From an uncultured Clostridia bacterium (GTDB taxonomy: Bacteria; Bacillota; Clostridia; Monoglobales; Monoglobaceae), in contig CANRNL010000002.1 of the NCBI GenBank assembly GCA_947631965.1, positions 1 through 64,000 on the forward strand: DNA of 64,000 nucleotides, read 5' to 3'. Below are positions 38,583 to 47,620 of the stretch, piece after piece. The notes under the pieces were generated by a model. That model was not told where the DNA came from and did not search any database. It saw nothing but the letters and a program-made list of their open reading frames with translations. The position numbers and the translations under genes are program-made. Within the stretch, counting starts at the first letter, position 1. The number at the start of each line of letters is the position of its first letter.

Positions 38583-39083
38583 ATGTTCAGAGAAATGAGA
38601 AGAATTAAGCAAAAGCTGCCCAAGGCGGAATGTGAGGAAGTTTTGAGGCGGGGTTCGTCGGGCGTGCTGGCTCTGTGCGGCGACGATGGGTACCCGTACG
38701 CCGTTCCGCTCAACTATGTATATTGCGGCGACAGGATACTTTTTCACTGCGCAAAGTCGGGTCACAAGATAGACGCTTTGAAAAGTAATAACAAGGCTTC
38801 GTTTTGCGTTGTGGACGCAGACGAGGTGGTTCCGTCCGAATACCTGACGCTTTACAGAAGCGTTATAGTTTTCGGAAAAATACATATTATCGAGGACGTT
38901 TCCGAAAAACGCGCCGCGATTGAAAGGTTCGCACTGAGATTTTCGCCGTGCGAGAGTGAAGCAGACAGGGCGGCGGAAATCGACAGAAGCTGGAACGGTC
39001 TTTGTATGCTGGAGCTTGAAATGGAGCATATAAGCGGAAAAGAAGCAAGAGATTTGGCGAAAAAGCGAAAGAGCGGCAGATAG
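38583..39083 (+). CDS. Pyridoxamine 5'-phosphate oxidase-like flavin-binding protein (NimA-like)
   Basis: The 166-residue split-barrel protein is of the PNPOx/NimA type, which binds FMN or a related cofactor and is often a small reductase. Typical features are GVLALCGDDGYPYAVPLNYVY (about residues 28-48), ILFHCAKSGHKIDAL and the closing WNGLCMLELEMEHISGKEA. ATG at 38583 follows AGGAGGT. The longer reading frame to the left runs through the promoter and is not used. It is followed after 23 nt by the MATE gene, probably in one operon. The substrate is unknown. Confidence 0.85.
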   Translation: MFREMRRIKQKLPKAECEEVLRRGSSGVLALCGDDGYPYAVPLNYVYCGDRILFHCAKSGHKIDALKSNNKASFCVVDADEVVPSEYLTLYRSVIVFGKIHIIEDVSEKRAAIERFALRFSPCESEADRAAEIDRSWNGLCMLELEMEHISGKEARDLAKKRKSGR

Positions 39084-39106
39084 AACGGTTGTTATGGGAG
39101 AAAAAT

Positions 39107-40408
39107 ATGTCCTGCTTGAAAAACTTTATTAAATATGTCTCACTTAATATATTCGGTATGATAGGCTTGTCCTGCTATATTTTAGCAGATACGTTTTTTA
39201 TTGCCAAAGGCACGGGCGCAAACGGTCTTGCGGCGTTGAATTTGGCAATACCGGTGTTCAGTCTTATTCAGGGCTTCGGGCTTATGATAGGAATAGGTGC
39301 GGGCAGTAAGTATTCGATATTTAAAAATCAGGGCAAGGCGGATATGGCGAACAGAGTGTTTACAAACGCGGCGGTCGCGGTGCTTTTCGCCTCGCTCTCT
39401 CTCGCTATGCTCGGAGCTTTTGCGTCCGATTTTATTACGCGGCTGATGGGTGCGGATGATGAAATTTTTGAAATGTGCAAAATATATTTAAAAGTTATTT
39501 TGATGTTTGCGCCCGCGTTTATGTTCAACACCCTGCTCCAGAACTTTGTGCGTAACGACGGCGCTCCGCAGCTTTCAATGGTAGCCGTGCTGTGCGGAAG
39601 CATAGCGAATATTATTTTGGATTACATATTGATTTTCCCTATGGGGCTTGGAATTTTCGGAGCCGTTCTCGCCACGGCGACCGCGCCGCTAATCAGTATG
39701 ATGATATTGTCGTCGCTTTTCTTCAGAGGCAAGAATGGCTTTCGCATTGTGAAGTGCCGTATATCAAAGGAACTGCTGCTCGGAATTTTTTCGGGAGGCT
39801 TGCCCTCTCTTATCACCGAGCTTTCGTCGGGCATAGTTATTATCGTTTTCAATATGATAATTTTAAAGCTGCGCGGCAATACGGGCGTTGCCGCCTACGG
39901 GGTTATAGCCAACATCTCAATCGTGGTGATGTCGATATACACGGGTACGGCACAGGGCTCACAGCCGCTTATCAGCGGATATTACGGCGCTGAGCGATAC
40001 GGCGATATACGAAAAATTTTGCGTTACGCGGTAATTACAGTCGCCGCCGTATCCTGCGTTTTATATACCTGTATATTTTTCGGGGCGGAGCGTATCACCG
40101 CACTGTTTAACGGCGAGCATAACTTACAGCTTCAGAGTATGGCTTCTATGGGCCTTAAATGCTACTTTACATCCTGCATATTCGCGGGCTTTAACATAGT
40201 AATGTCAATATATTTTACCGCTTCGGACAATCCGCGCCCCGCTCACGCTATTTCGATTTTGCGCGGCTTTATAATAATCGTCCCTATGGCGTTTTTGATG
40301 TCATACATCGGGGGTATGACGGGCGTATGGCTCGCGCTCCCCGCGACAGAGCTTATTGTAAGCGTAATTTCGGTTATTTTTTACTTTAAGTTTAGCAGAA
40401 TACCGTAA
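39107..40408 (+). CDS. MATE-family efflux transporter
   Basis: This is a 433-residue polytopic membrane protein with about 12 hydrophobic segments in two similar halves, the architecture of MATE exporters. They expel drugs or metabolites in exchange for Na+ or H+. The first helix region reads LSCYILADTFFIAKGTGANGLAALNLAIP, close to the family start (shown here for its first-helix aspartate and gate glycine pattern). The start is ATG at 39107 after GGGAG; an upstream TTG in frame lacks a site. It shares the 38526 promoter. Confidence 0.9.
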   Translation: MSCLKNFIKYVSLNIFGMIGLSCYILADTFFIAKGTGANGLAALNLAIPVFSLIQGFGLMIGIGAGSKYSIFKNQGKADMANRVFTNAAVAVLFASLSLAMLGAFASDFITRLMGADDEIFEMCKIYLKVILMFAPAFMFNTLLQNFVRNDGAPQLSMVAVLCGSIANIILDYILIFPMGLGIFGAVLATATAPLISMMILSSLFFRGKNGFRIVKCRISKELLLGIFSGGLPSLITELSSGIVIIVFNMIILKLRGNTGVAAYGVIANISIVVMSIYTGTAQGSQPLISGYYGAERYGDIRKILRYAVITVAAVSCVLYTCIFFGAERITALFNGEHNLQLQSMASMGLKCYFTSCIFAGFNIVMSIYFTASDNPRPAHAISILRGFIIIVPMAFLMSYIGGMTGVWLALPATELIVSVISVIFYFKFSRIP

Positions 40409-40446
40409 TTTAAAAAGCGGTTTTATCAAGTCCACGATTGCGGATT

Positions 40447-40475
40447 TGCCGCTCCGAGCAAGGAGCGGCATTTTG
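40447..40475 (+). terminator. Terminator after the MATE gene
   Basis: A perfect TGCCGCTCC/GGAGCGGCA stem with a 6-nt loop is followed by TTTTG. Confidence 0.8.
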
Positions 40476-40517
40476 CGTTAAACAGAAAAATTTGTAAAAT
40501 ATTATTTTTTATGCAAT

Positions 40518-40535
40518 AATTTTCATTTGAAAATT
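40518..40535. repeat. Palindrome upstream of the sigma-factor gene
   Basis: AATTTTCA-TT-TGAAAATT is a perfect 8-bp-arm palindrome about 50 nt before the sigma gene start. It is a candidate operator. I could not place a confident promoter next to it. Confidence 0.4.
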
Positions 40536-40588
40536 GTATTATATATGTGTTTGCAAATACGATATTCGCAGCAGAGGAGATGATTGGC

Positions 40589-41077
40589 TTGACCGACGCG
40601 GACAGAGAATATTATTCCGAGGCCTATGATAAATATGCCGCCGACCTATACCGTATGTCGCTGATATATCTGAAAAAACGCGAGGATGCGGAGGAGGCTG
40701 TCGCGGATGCGTTTGTCAGGCTTATGGAATACCGCCCGAAATTTGAAAACGATGCGCACGAAAAGGCGTGGCTGATGAAAACAACGGTAAATATCTGCAA
40801 AAATCTCCGTAAATCCGTTCTGTTTCGCAGGGTGATTACGAATGACGAGGTGCTCTCATATATGTCCGCTCCCGAAGAAGTCACGATTATGGAGGAGGTT
40901 TTGTCGCTGCCGCCCGAATACAGAGTAATTATCTATATGCACTATTATCAGGGGTATAAATCGGACGAAATCGCGGCAATTCTCGGAATGAACAAAAACA
41001 CCGTGCTTTCGCGACTTTCACGCGGGCGCAAAAAGCTCAAAAGTATTCTTACAGAAGGAGGTTTCTTCTATGCTTAA
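40589..41077 (+). CDS. RNA polymerase sigma factor, ECF/sigma-70 type
   Basis: This alternative sigma factor has region 2 (about residues 8-75: DLYRMSLIYLKKREDAEEAVADAFVRL) and region 4 (about 100-155). Region 4 has a helix-turn-helix in GYKSDEIAAILGMNKNTVLSRLSRGRKKL. It lacks region 3, as in the ECF group. The start is uncertain: TTG at 40589 is 9 nt after GAGGAG, whereas ATG at 40580 is only about 1 nt from it. The first reading gives 162 residues. The 3' end overlaps the next gene by 8 nt, the classic layout of a sigma factor with its regulator. Confidence 0.88.
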   Translation: MTDADREYYSEAYDKYAADLYRMSLIYLKKREDAEEAVADAFVRLMEYRPKFENDAHEKAWLMKTTVNICKNLRKSVLFRRVITNDEVLSYMSAPEEVTIMEEVLSLPPEYRVIIYMHYYQGYKSDEIAAILGMNKNTVLSRLSRGRKKLKSILTEGGFFYA

Positions 41078-42584
41078 CGAAAACAATTCCCGTCAAAACG
41101 AAATTAAAAACATTTTCTCAAAGATTACTGCGGATGATGATATGAAAGAAAGAATTTTAATTTCAATGGAGGAAAAAGAAATGAGGAAAACAGGCTTAAA
41201 GAGAGGAAAATGTATAATTGCCGCCGCAATATGCGCGGCTGTGATTGGCGCGACAACGGCTTTTGCCGCGTCACCCACAGGGCAGGAGGCTCTGTCAAGC
41301 ATCATCGCATACTTTCAAAACGAGCAGTCAACGCCTATGACAAGCATAGAGGAGCTTGCAAAGTATAACGAGGAGGTCGGCGCTAGTGTTACGAAGGACG
41401 GATTGACGCTGACGCTTGACAATGTGGCGGCGGACGATAACTTCGTGCATATATTTTATACAATTACGTCGGACACGCCGTTTTATGAGGACGGCAACCA
41501 ATACTCAAGCGAGACGTGGGATAGGCTTTTGTGGATAGAATGCGGAATAAACGGAGAGCTTGCGGGCTACGGCAACAACAATAATAAAGCTGACAGCTAT
41601 TTCGCCGACGAATATACCTATAAGGCTATGAGAAAATACAACATTTCACCCGAAACGATACCGGATAATTTCAAGGTGGAGCTGTTCGGCGAAATGAACG
41701 CCGCGTTTAAAAAAGAGCTGCCCGACAATTCGCTGTTCAATCTGGTTTGGCAGGATAAAGTTGACGAAATCACAGATGAACAGAAGGCAGAAGTATGGTA
41801 TGTATGTGCGGACGTAGACAAGTCGGCGGCGAAGGTGGAAACTGTAACGCGCGACATAGGCGTGACGCTTGACAGCGGTATAATAATCGACAAGGCGGTG
41901 TTCTCGCCGTTCGGCAATCAGGTTATAGTCCGCACCGAGGCGAGCGGCGATTTAAATCAGGACAGCTCGGATTATGCGCTGAGCCTTGTTGATGATTTCG
42001 CGCTATTTGACGAAAACGGAATATGTCTCGATATATTGGACGCAGATGCGAGTATGGCGGCTGACGGCTCATCAAATAACTCGTTTGAGTTTTTAAAGGC
42101 TGACCTGAACACCAAAAAGCTAACTATCGTACCGACGCACTATTCGGAACCGAAATCGGGCGAGGAGGCGACCGTGATTGACAAGAAGATAGGCGAGTAC
42201 CCGATGACGTTTGAGCTGAAAGACGGCGAGGTGGTTGTAACCGACGTGCGTATATACGACGGACGCGTTGAGGTGGATTACCGCATAGACGGCTTTATAA
42301 AGTACGGACCGTACTTTGAGCTGTTAAACGATGCGGGTGAAGAGCCCGGCGGCAACACCAAGGTACACTACGACCGTATGCTTGACACCGAGGTACACCA
42401 CGACACCAATTCCTATACCGACGTATATACCTACGACGCGCGGGATGAAAACGGTTGCCCGATACCCATGGACGACAGTGTGAGCGCCGAGGCTATAAAG
42501 GCGAATTTCACAACGCTCCGCTTTGAGCGCATTAACGGGGTAACCCTTGATTGGGATAATGCCGTCACGGTGGATTTGAAATAA
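41070..42584 (+). CDS. DUF4179-type membrane anti-sigma protein
   Basis: This 504-residue protein has a cytosolic N-terminus (about residues 1-48) and one membrane segment near residues 49-67 (IIAAAICAAVIGATTAFAA). A large extracellular part follows, whose beginning (about residues 75-180) matches the pattern of DUF4179, the sensor domain of many clostridial anti-sigma factors. The 8-nt overlap with the sigma gene supports the pairing. The cytosolic stretch of about 48 residues would hold the sigma factor; the extracellular domain would sense an unknown envelope signal. Confidence 0.8.
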   Translation: MLNENNSRQNEIKNIFSKITADDDMKERILISMEEKEMRKTGLKRGKCIIAAAICAAVIGATTAFAASPTGQEALSSIIAYFQNEQSTPMTSIEELAKYNEEVGASVTKDGLTLTLDNVAADDNFVHIFYTITSDTPFYEDGNQYSSETWDRLLWIECGINGELAGYGNNNNKADSYFADEYTYKAMRKYNISPETIPDNFKVELFGEMNAAFKKELPDNSLFNLVWQDKVDEITDEQKAEVWYVCADVDKSAAKVETVTRDIGVTLDSGIIIDKAVFSPFGNQVIVRTEASGDLNQDSSDYALSLVDDFALFDENGICLDILDADASMAADGSSNNSFEFLKADLNTKKLTIVPTHYSEPKSGEEATVIDKKIGEYPMTFELKDGEVVVTDVRIYDGRVEVDYRIDGFIKYGPYFELLNDAGEEPGGNTKVHYDRMLDTEVHHDTNSYTDVYTYDARDENGCPIPMDDSVSAEAIKANFTTLRFERINGVTLDWDNAVTVDLK

Positions 42585-42598
42585 ATTGAACAACATAC

Positions 42599-42633
42599 AA
42601 AACGGCGCATCACATAAGTGATACGCCGTTTTT
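42599..42633. terminator. Hairpin terminator, copy 1 of an inverted pair
   Basis: AACGGCGCATCAC, loop ATAA and GTGATACGCCGTT, followed by TTT. The stem has one mismatch. It lies between the convergent anti-sigma and nucleoside hydrolase genes. A nearly identical hairpin in the opposite orientation is at 43649-43683. Confidence 0.85.
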
Positions 42634-42649
42634 AGCATTTAACCGTAAA

Positions 42650-43528
42650 TTAGCTGTACTTCAATTTCAGCTTAGCGTATAAATCTTCAAGAATAAAGCG
42701 GGAATTGATATTTTTATATACCCGCAAAGTGCGGTCGCTTTGGGTATGGATGTATTTCATATCGGAGCCAAATTCGGGGCGGGGAATATCTTCCCACTCG
42801 CCGCAATCGCCGAACATCATAAGGCCTACCGAAGGAGAATCGCCAAGTATACGGTATTCGGTTGGGCGTGATTTTTGGGCGTTATTAAAGCTGATAACGT
42901 TTTCGGTCAGATACTTCCCGATTTCGCCGTACGGATATACCCTGTCGCGAAGCTCGGCAAAGGAAACAGGCATCATACGGTACACGCTTCGCGGTACCTG
43001 CCAAAGCCTGACGTTTGACTTAAATACCACATTTGCGGCGTTTACGTCGTTTTTGAGATTGTATTCCCAGCCGCCGTTCGGATAATCGCCGCCGCCAATC
43101 CATATCACCGTAATATCCCTATCGGCAATTTTAGGTTCAATCAACAGCGCCGACGCCATATCGGTAAGGGGTCCCAGAAACGATATGTAAAGCGGGCGCT
43201 CGTCGTCGCTCATCGCCTCTTTGATTATAATTTGTGCGCCGGGTGATGGGACGGGCGTTTTCTCGTCGGGGATTGCCTCTTTTGCTCCGTTGCATAAAGC
43301 TGCGTCATTTAATTTTCCCATTTTACTCAGCACAAGCACGGCTTCCTCGTAGCTGTCCGCCTGGCTGGTTTGAGATTTTGAGTCGCCAAAATGGGCGGGA
43401 ATTATCGCTCTTACGTCAAAGGACTCGGTAAGCATAGCGTGTACTATGGCAAACTGGTCGTCCACCTCGTTTTTTACATCGGTGTCTAAAATAACTCTTA
43501 TCTTTTTTTCTTCGGGAATGTTAAACAT
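42650..43528 (-). CDS. Nucleoside hydrolase
   Basis: This enzyme hydrolyses the N-glycosidic bond of nucleosides to base and ribose. The 292-residue protein has the calcium/ribose-binding signature in ILDTDVKNEVDDQFAIVHAM (about residues 12-31; usual family form DTDxGxDDxxA). It also has ITVIWIGGGDYPNGGWEYNLKNDVNAA, where the conserved asparagine and aspartate sit near 175-182. Here the first motif has Val-Lys-Asn-Glu-Val-Asp-Asp, a slight variant seen in divergent clostridial members. Base specificity cannot be told. It is a single-gene unit bracketed by two matching hairpins. Confidence 0.85.
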   Translation of the reverse strand: MFNIPEEKKIRVILDTDVKNEVDDQFAIVHAMLTESFDVRAIIPAHFGDSKSQTSQADSYEEAVLVLSKMGKLNDAALCNGAKEAIPDEKTPVPSPGAQIIIKEAMSDDERPLYISFLGPLTDMASALLIEPKIADRDITVIWIGGGDYPNGGWEYNLKNDVNAANVVFKSNVRLWQVPRSVYRMMPVSFAELRDRVYPYGEIGKYLTENVISFNNAQKSRPTEYRILGDSPSVGLMMFGDCGEWEDIPRPEFGSDMKYIHTQSDRTLRVYKNINSRFILEDLYAKLKLKYS

Positions 43529-43561
43529 AATAAATCCGCCTTTATGATTTGATTTTAAGCC

Positions 43562-43590
43562 ATTGTATCATAGCGCAAGGTATAAAGCAA
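43562..43590 (-). promoter_or_regulatory. Promoter of the nucleoside hydrolase gene
   Basis: On the minus strand: TTGCTT, a 17-bp spacer and TACAAT, with extended TGA. Confidence 0.6.
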
Positions 43591-43648
43591 GTGATTTCAG
43601 CGGATTTTAATTAAGCAATAGCGTATCAGTTTGCGTTTACAGGACAAA

Positions 43649-43683
43649 GAAACGGCGCATCACTTATGTGATGCGCCGTTTTT
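43649..43683. terminator. Hairpin terminator after PFOR, copy 2 of an inverted pair
   Basis: A perfect 13-bp stem AACGGCGCATCAC/GTGATGCGCCGTT with loop TTAT. Its reverse complement equals copy 1 apart from one base. It terminates nifJ on the minus strand. Confidence 0.85.
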
Positions 43684-43713
43684 ATCCGATTTGCGGATTT
43701 TTTGCTTAACCGA

Positions 43714-46700
43714 TTACTCAGCCATTCTCTTATAGTTGTTGTATCTTGCGACGAGGTCGTTTTCAGCCTTGTCGAACAAGCTCTGAGCAACGTCCGGATA
43801 GCCCTTGAGAAGCTGGAGGTATCTGTTCTCGCCCTTCATAAACTCCTGGATAGAGCCCTTGGGTTCTTTCGAGTCGAGTATGAACGGGTTCTTGCCTTCG
43901 TCGGCGAGAAGCGGATTGTATCTCCAGAGGTGCCAGTAACCTGCTTCAACAGCCTTCTTCTCCTCGGCAATCGTTGTTGCCATACCCGACTTAATGCCGT
44001 GGTTGATACAAGGAGCGTAAGCTATTATAAGCGACGGTCCCGGATAAGCCTCAGCCTCTTTGATTGCGGTGAGAGCCTGCTGCATATTAGCTCCGAGAGC
44101 TATCTGTGCAACATATACGTAGCCGTAGGTTGTGGCAATCATACCGAGATCCTTTTTCTTAACTCTCTTACCGGAAGCCGCAAACTTAGCAACAGCCGCG
44201 GTAGGAGTAGCCTTTGAAGCCTGACCGCCCGTATTGGAGTAAACCTCGGTATCAACAACGAAGATGTTGATGTCCTCGCCGGATGCGATAACGTGGTCAA
44301 GTCCGCCGTAACCTATATCATAAGCCCAGCCGTCGCCGCCGAATGCCCAGTGCGAGTGTTTAACAAGGAAGTCGCTTCTGTCCGCGATATTCTTTATATG
44401 ACTGTCAGACATATCGGCATCCTTGATGAGAGCCTTGATGTCAGCCGCAGCAGCCTTGGAAGCCTCAGCGTTGTCCTTACCCTCTATCCAAGCCTTGAAA
44501 GCATCCGCAAGCTTAGCGTCAACCTTATCCATAACAGCTTCCATATCAGACTGGAGCGTTTCTCTTATCTTATTGTGAGCTACTACCATGCCAAGACCGA
44601 ACTCAGCGTTGTCCTCGAACAGTGAGTTAGCCCAAGCGGGACCGTGACCCTCGTCGTTCTTGCAGTACGGCATTGACGGTGCGCTGCCGCCCCAGATAGA
44701 GGTACAGCCCGTTGCATTAGCAACAACCATTCTGTCGCCGAACAACTGAGTGATGAGCTTGATGTAAGGTGTTTCGCCGCAGCCTGCGCAAGCGCCGGAG
44801 AATTCGAGAAGCGGCTGTGCAAACTGAGAATTCTTGATGCTCTTCAATATATCGATATCCTTCTGCTTTGTCGGAACCGAAACCGCGAAATCCCAGTTGT
44901 CGGATTCTTTGTCAACAACTTCGTCGATAGGCTTCATCGAAAGAGCCTTTTCCTTAGCGGGGCAAACCTGAGCGCAGACGCCGCAGCCGAGGCAGTCCTT
45001 GGGGGATACCTGGATACGGAACTTCGAGCCTACGTTTACGCCCTTAGCGTCGAGCATATCAAAATGCTCCGGAGCCTTTGCGGCTTCTTCGTCAGTAAGA
45101 AGCACGGGACGAATTGCAGCGTGCGGACAAACCGCGCTGCACTGGTTACACTGGATACACTTGCTCGAATCCCACTCGGGAACAAGAACCGCAACTCCGC
45201 GCTTCTCATATCTCGAAGTGCCTGTCTCGAACGTACCGTCCTCCATACCTGTAAATGTGCTTACGGGGAGTTTGTTACCCTGCTGAGCGTTAACCGGCTC
45301 AACAATGTTCTTTATGAACTTGGGAACGTCAGCCTCGTCTGTGCTGTCGTCAACCGCGTTCTTCCAGTCAGCCGGAACGTCAACCTTATGCAGAGCGTCG
45401 ATAGCGCCGTCAACCGCGTTGCAGTTCATATTAACGATTTCGTCGCCCTTCCTGCCGTATGTCTTCTTAATAGCGGCTTTTATAAGGGTAACAGCCTGGT
45501 CGAACGGGATAACGTCAGCGAGCTTGAAGAATGCGCTCTGCGTAACCATATTTATTCTGTTCGGTCCAAGACCTACTTTTGTAGCAACGTCTACCGCGTT
45601 GATAGTGTAGAATTCGATGTCGTTCTCCGCGATGTACTTCTTAACCTTTGCGGGGAGCTTTTCGCTAAGCTCGTCGTCAGACCATACGCAGTTGAGCAGG
45701 AATTTGCCGCCCTTGCGAAGTCCTTCAAGCACGTCATACTGATAAACGTATGCGGGCTTGTGGCACGCAATATAGTCGGCTCTGTCAAGAAGGTATGTAG
45801 ACTTAATGGGCTTCTTACCGAATCTCAAGTGAGACATTGTAACGCCGCCCGACTTCTTGGAGTCGTAATCAAAGTACGCCTGAGCGTAGAGATCGGTGTT
45901 GTCGCCTATAATCTTTATAGCGTCCTTGTTAGCGCCAACCGTACCGTCCGAGCCGAAGCCCCAGAACTTACAGCAGGTAGTGCCTTCGGGAGCCGCGTTG
46001 ATTTTCTCTCCGACTTCAAGAGAAAGATTTGTAACATCATCCACAATACCAAGCGTGAAGTTGTTCTTCGGCTCATCCGCTTTGAGGTTTTCGTATACCG
46101 CAGCGAGAAGGGTCGGTGTTGTGTCTTTGGAACCGAGTCCGTAACGTCCGCCAACTATAACGGGAGCGTTCTTCTTACCCGAATACAGATTGCAGATGTC
46201 AAGATAGAGAGGTTCGCCGAGCGAGCCGGGTTCCTTTGTTCTGTCGAGAACAGCTATCTTCTTAACCGTTTCGGGCATAGCGTCGAAGAAATACTTAGCC
46301 GAGAACGGACGATAGAGGTGAACCTTCAGCACGCCTACCTTTTCGCCTCTCGCGTTGAGGTAATCAACCGTCTCTTCAAGAGCTTCGCATACGCTGCCGA
46401 TAGCTACGATAACTCTGTCGGCATCGGGAGCGCCGTAGTAGTTAAACGGCTTGTACTCACGGCCGGTAATCTTTGAAATTTCTTTCATATAATCATTTAC
46501 GATGTCGGGAACAGCGTCATAGAATTTGTTCGACGCTTCTCTTCCCTGGAAGTAAATGTCGGCGTTCTGAGCCGTACCGCGGAGAACAGGATGCTCAGGG
46601 TTCAAAGCGTTGTCCTTGAACTTCTTAACCGCATCCATATCAACCAGCTTTGCGAGGTCCTCGTAGTCCATAACTTCGATTTTCTGAATTTCGTGAGAAG

Positions 46701-47229
46701 TTCTGAAACCGTCGAAGAAGTGAAGGAACGGAACTCTGCCCTTAATTGCCGCAAGGTGGGCAACGCCGCCGAGGTCCATAACCTCCTGAACGCTGCCGGA
46801 TGCGAGCATCGCGAAACCTGTCTGACGGCAAGCCATAACGTCCTGATGGTCGCCGAATATGTTAAGAGCGTGAGCCGCAAGTGCTCTCGCGCTTACATGG
46901 AAAACAGTCGGGAGAAGTTCGCCCGCGATTTTGTACATATTCGGAATCATAAGGAGCAGACCTTGCGACGCCGTAAATGTGGTTGTGAGCGCACCTGCCT
47001 GAAGCGAACCGTGAACAGCGCCCGACGCGCCCGCTTCCGACTGAAGCTCAACAACCTTTACCTTTTGACCGAAAACATTTTTTCGGCCTTCCTTTGCGCT
47101 CCACTCGTCAACATATTCAGCCATAGGTGACGAAGGAGTGATCGGATAGATGGCGGCAACCTCTGTGAAAGCATAAGCGCAATGCGCCGCTGCGGTGTTG
47201 CCGTCCATAGTTTTGAAGTGCTTTGCCAT
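43714..47229 (-). CDS. nifJ: Pyruvate:ferredoxin (flavodoxin) oxidoreductase
   Basis: This cytosolic single-chain PFOR oxidatively decarboxylates pyruvate to acetyl-CoA, reducing ferredoxin; it is central to anaerobic fermentation. The 1171-residue length is standard. Domains in order:
- Pyruvate-binding domain I, with YPITPSSPMAEY near residue 29.
- Domain II.
- The gamma domain.
- A double 4Fe-4S ferredoxin domain with CIQCNQCSAVCPH (about residue 690) and CLGCGVCAQVCPA.
- The TPP domain with CAGCGETPY (about 815, proximal cluster) and NATGCTSIWGGS.
The promoter is at 47306-47334, giving a leader of about 70 nt. It is a single-gene unit. Confidence 0.97.
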   Translation of the reverse strand: MAKHFKTMDGNTAAAHCAYAFTEVAAIYPITPSSPMAEYVDEWSAKEGRKNVFGQKVKVVELQSEAGASGAVHGSLQAGALTTTFTASQGLLLMIPNMYKIAGELLPTVFHVSARALAAHALNIFGDHQDVMACRQTGFAMLASGSVQEVMDLGGVAHLAAIKGRVPFLHFFDGFRTSHEIQKIEVMDYEDLAKLVDMDAVKKFKDNALNPEHPVLRGTAQNADIYFQGREASNKFYDAVPDIVNDYMKEISKITGREYKPFNYYGAPDADRVIVAIGSVCEALEETVDYLNARGEKVGVLKVHLYRPFSAKYFFDAMPETVKKIAVLDRTKEPGSLGEPLYLDICNLYSGKKNAPVIVGGRYGLGSKDTTPTLLAAVYENLKADEPKNNFTLGIVDDVTNLSLEVGEKINAAPEGTTCCKFWGFGSDGTVGANKDAIKIIGDNTDLYAQAYFDYDSKKSGGVTMSHLRFGKKPIKSTYLLDRADYIACHKPAYVYQYDVLEGLRKGGKFLLNCVWSDDELSEKLPAKVKKYIAENDIEFYTINAVDVATKVGLGPNRINMVTQSAFFKLADVIPFDQAVTLIKAAIKKTYGRKGDEIVNMNCNAVDGAIDALHKVDVPADWKNAVDDSTDEADVPKFIKNIVEPVNAQQGNKLPVSTFTGMEDGTFETGTSRYEKRGVAVLVPEWDSSKCIQCNQCSAVCPHAAIRPVLLTDEEAAKAPEHFDMLDAKGVNVGSKFRIQVSPKDCLGCGVCAQVCPAKEKALSMKPIDEVVDKESDNWDFAVSVPTKQKDIDILKSIKNSQFAQPLLEFSGACAGCGETPYIKLITQLFGDRMVVANATGCTSIWGGSAPSMPYCKNDEGHGPAWANSLFEDNAEFGLGMVVAHNKIRETLQSDMEAVMDKVDAKLADAFKAWIEGKDNAEASKAAAADIKALIKDADMSDSHIKNIADRSDFLVKHSHWAFGGDGWAYDIGYGGLDHVIASGEDINIFVVDTEVYSNTGGQASKATPTAAVAKFAASGKRVKKKDLGMIATTYGYVYVAQIALGANMQQALTAIKEAEAYPGPSLIIAYAPCINHGIKSGMATTIAEEKKAVEAGYWHLWRYNPLLADEGKNPFILDSKEPKGSIQEFMKGENRYLQLLKGYPDVAQSLFDKAENDLVARYNNYKRMAE

Positions 47230-47545
47230 TGGAAAAAACCTCCTATGTATATTAAATAAAATATTTTTTTACCGTATAAGTTTTTTATTAAAACTACACA
47301 ATAATATTATAACAATATCTTTTGAAATAGTAAATAACTTTTTCAAAATTTTTTTAATAAAATTGCAATTTTTTGAGCCGAATTTACAATTTTTGACCGT
47401 TTTGCCTTTATTTCAGGGCTTTTTTCGGTCGGACAACCGCATTAAATTCATATGCGTAAAATTGTGTTTTTATTTTTAAATATTTCAAACGGCGCTTTTT
47501 AGGCATAAAGAAAACAAGCACATAATATATTTTTATAAAAAAGCT
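47230..47545. other. AT-rich intergenic region between nifJ and spoIVA
   Basis: The part nearest nifJ holds the nifJ leader and promoter. The rest (about 47340-47545) is AT-rich with T-runs. I see no gene, repeat or clear site there. Confidence 0.6.
47306..47334 (-). promoter_or_regulatory. Promoter of nifJ
   Basis: On the minus strand: TTTACT, a 17-bp spacer and TATAAT, with extended TGT. The consensus -10 fits a highly expressed gene. Confidence 0.65.
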
Positions 47546-47598
47546 TTAGTCATACGGTATTTTAACACATATTCCGTGTTCAAGTACCGTATGACTAA
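47546..47598. repeat. Long palindrome overlapping the spoIVA promoter region
   Basis: Perfect 14-bp arms TTAGTCATACGGTA (47546-47559) and TACCGTATGACTAA (47585-47598). Inside them the pairing continues (three pairs including a T-G, one mismatch, then AACAC/GTGTT) around a 7-nt loop. No T-run follows. Confidence 0.85.
47549..47575 (+). promoter_or_regulatory. SigE-like promoter of spoIVA
   Basis: GTCATAC (47549-47555) and CATATTCC (47568-47575) fit the mother-cell SigE pattern (ATA-type -35, CATA-type -10). The CATA-to-CATA distance is 17 nt. spoIVA is a SigE gene in Bacillus. The match is by eye. Confidence 0.5.
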
Positions 47599-47620
47599 TA
47601 CAAAAAACAGGAGGTATATT

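Noticed and set aside
45064-46476. Long plus-strand open frame opposite nifJ
   Set aside because: Antisense shadow of the PFOR gene; codon pattern and composition give no protein-like signature.
47576-47620. In-frame upstream start for spoIVA at 47576
   Set aside because: It would begin inside the palindrome with no ribosome site. ATG at 47621 follows AGGAGG and gives the conserved N-terminus.
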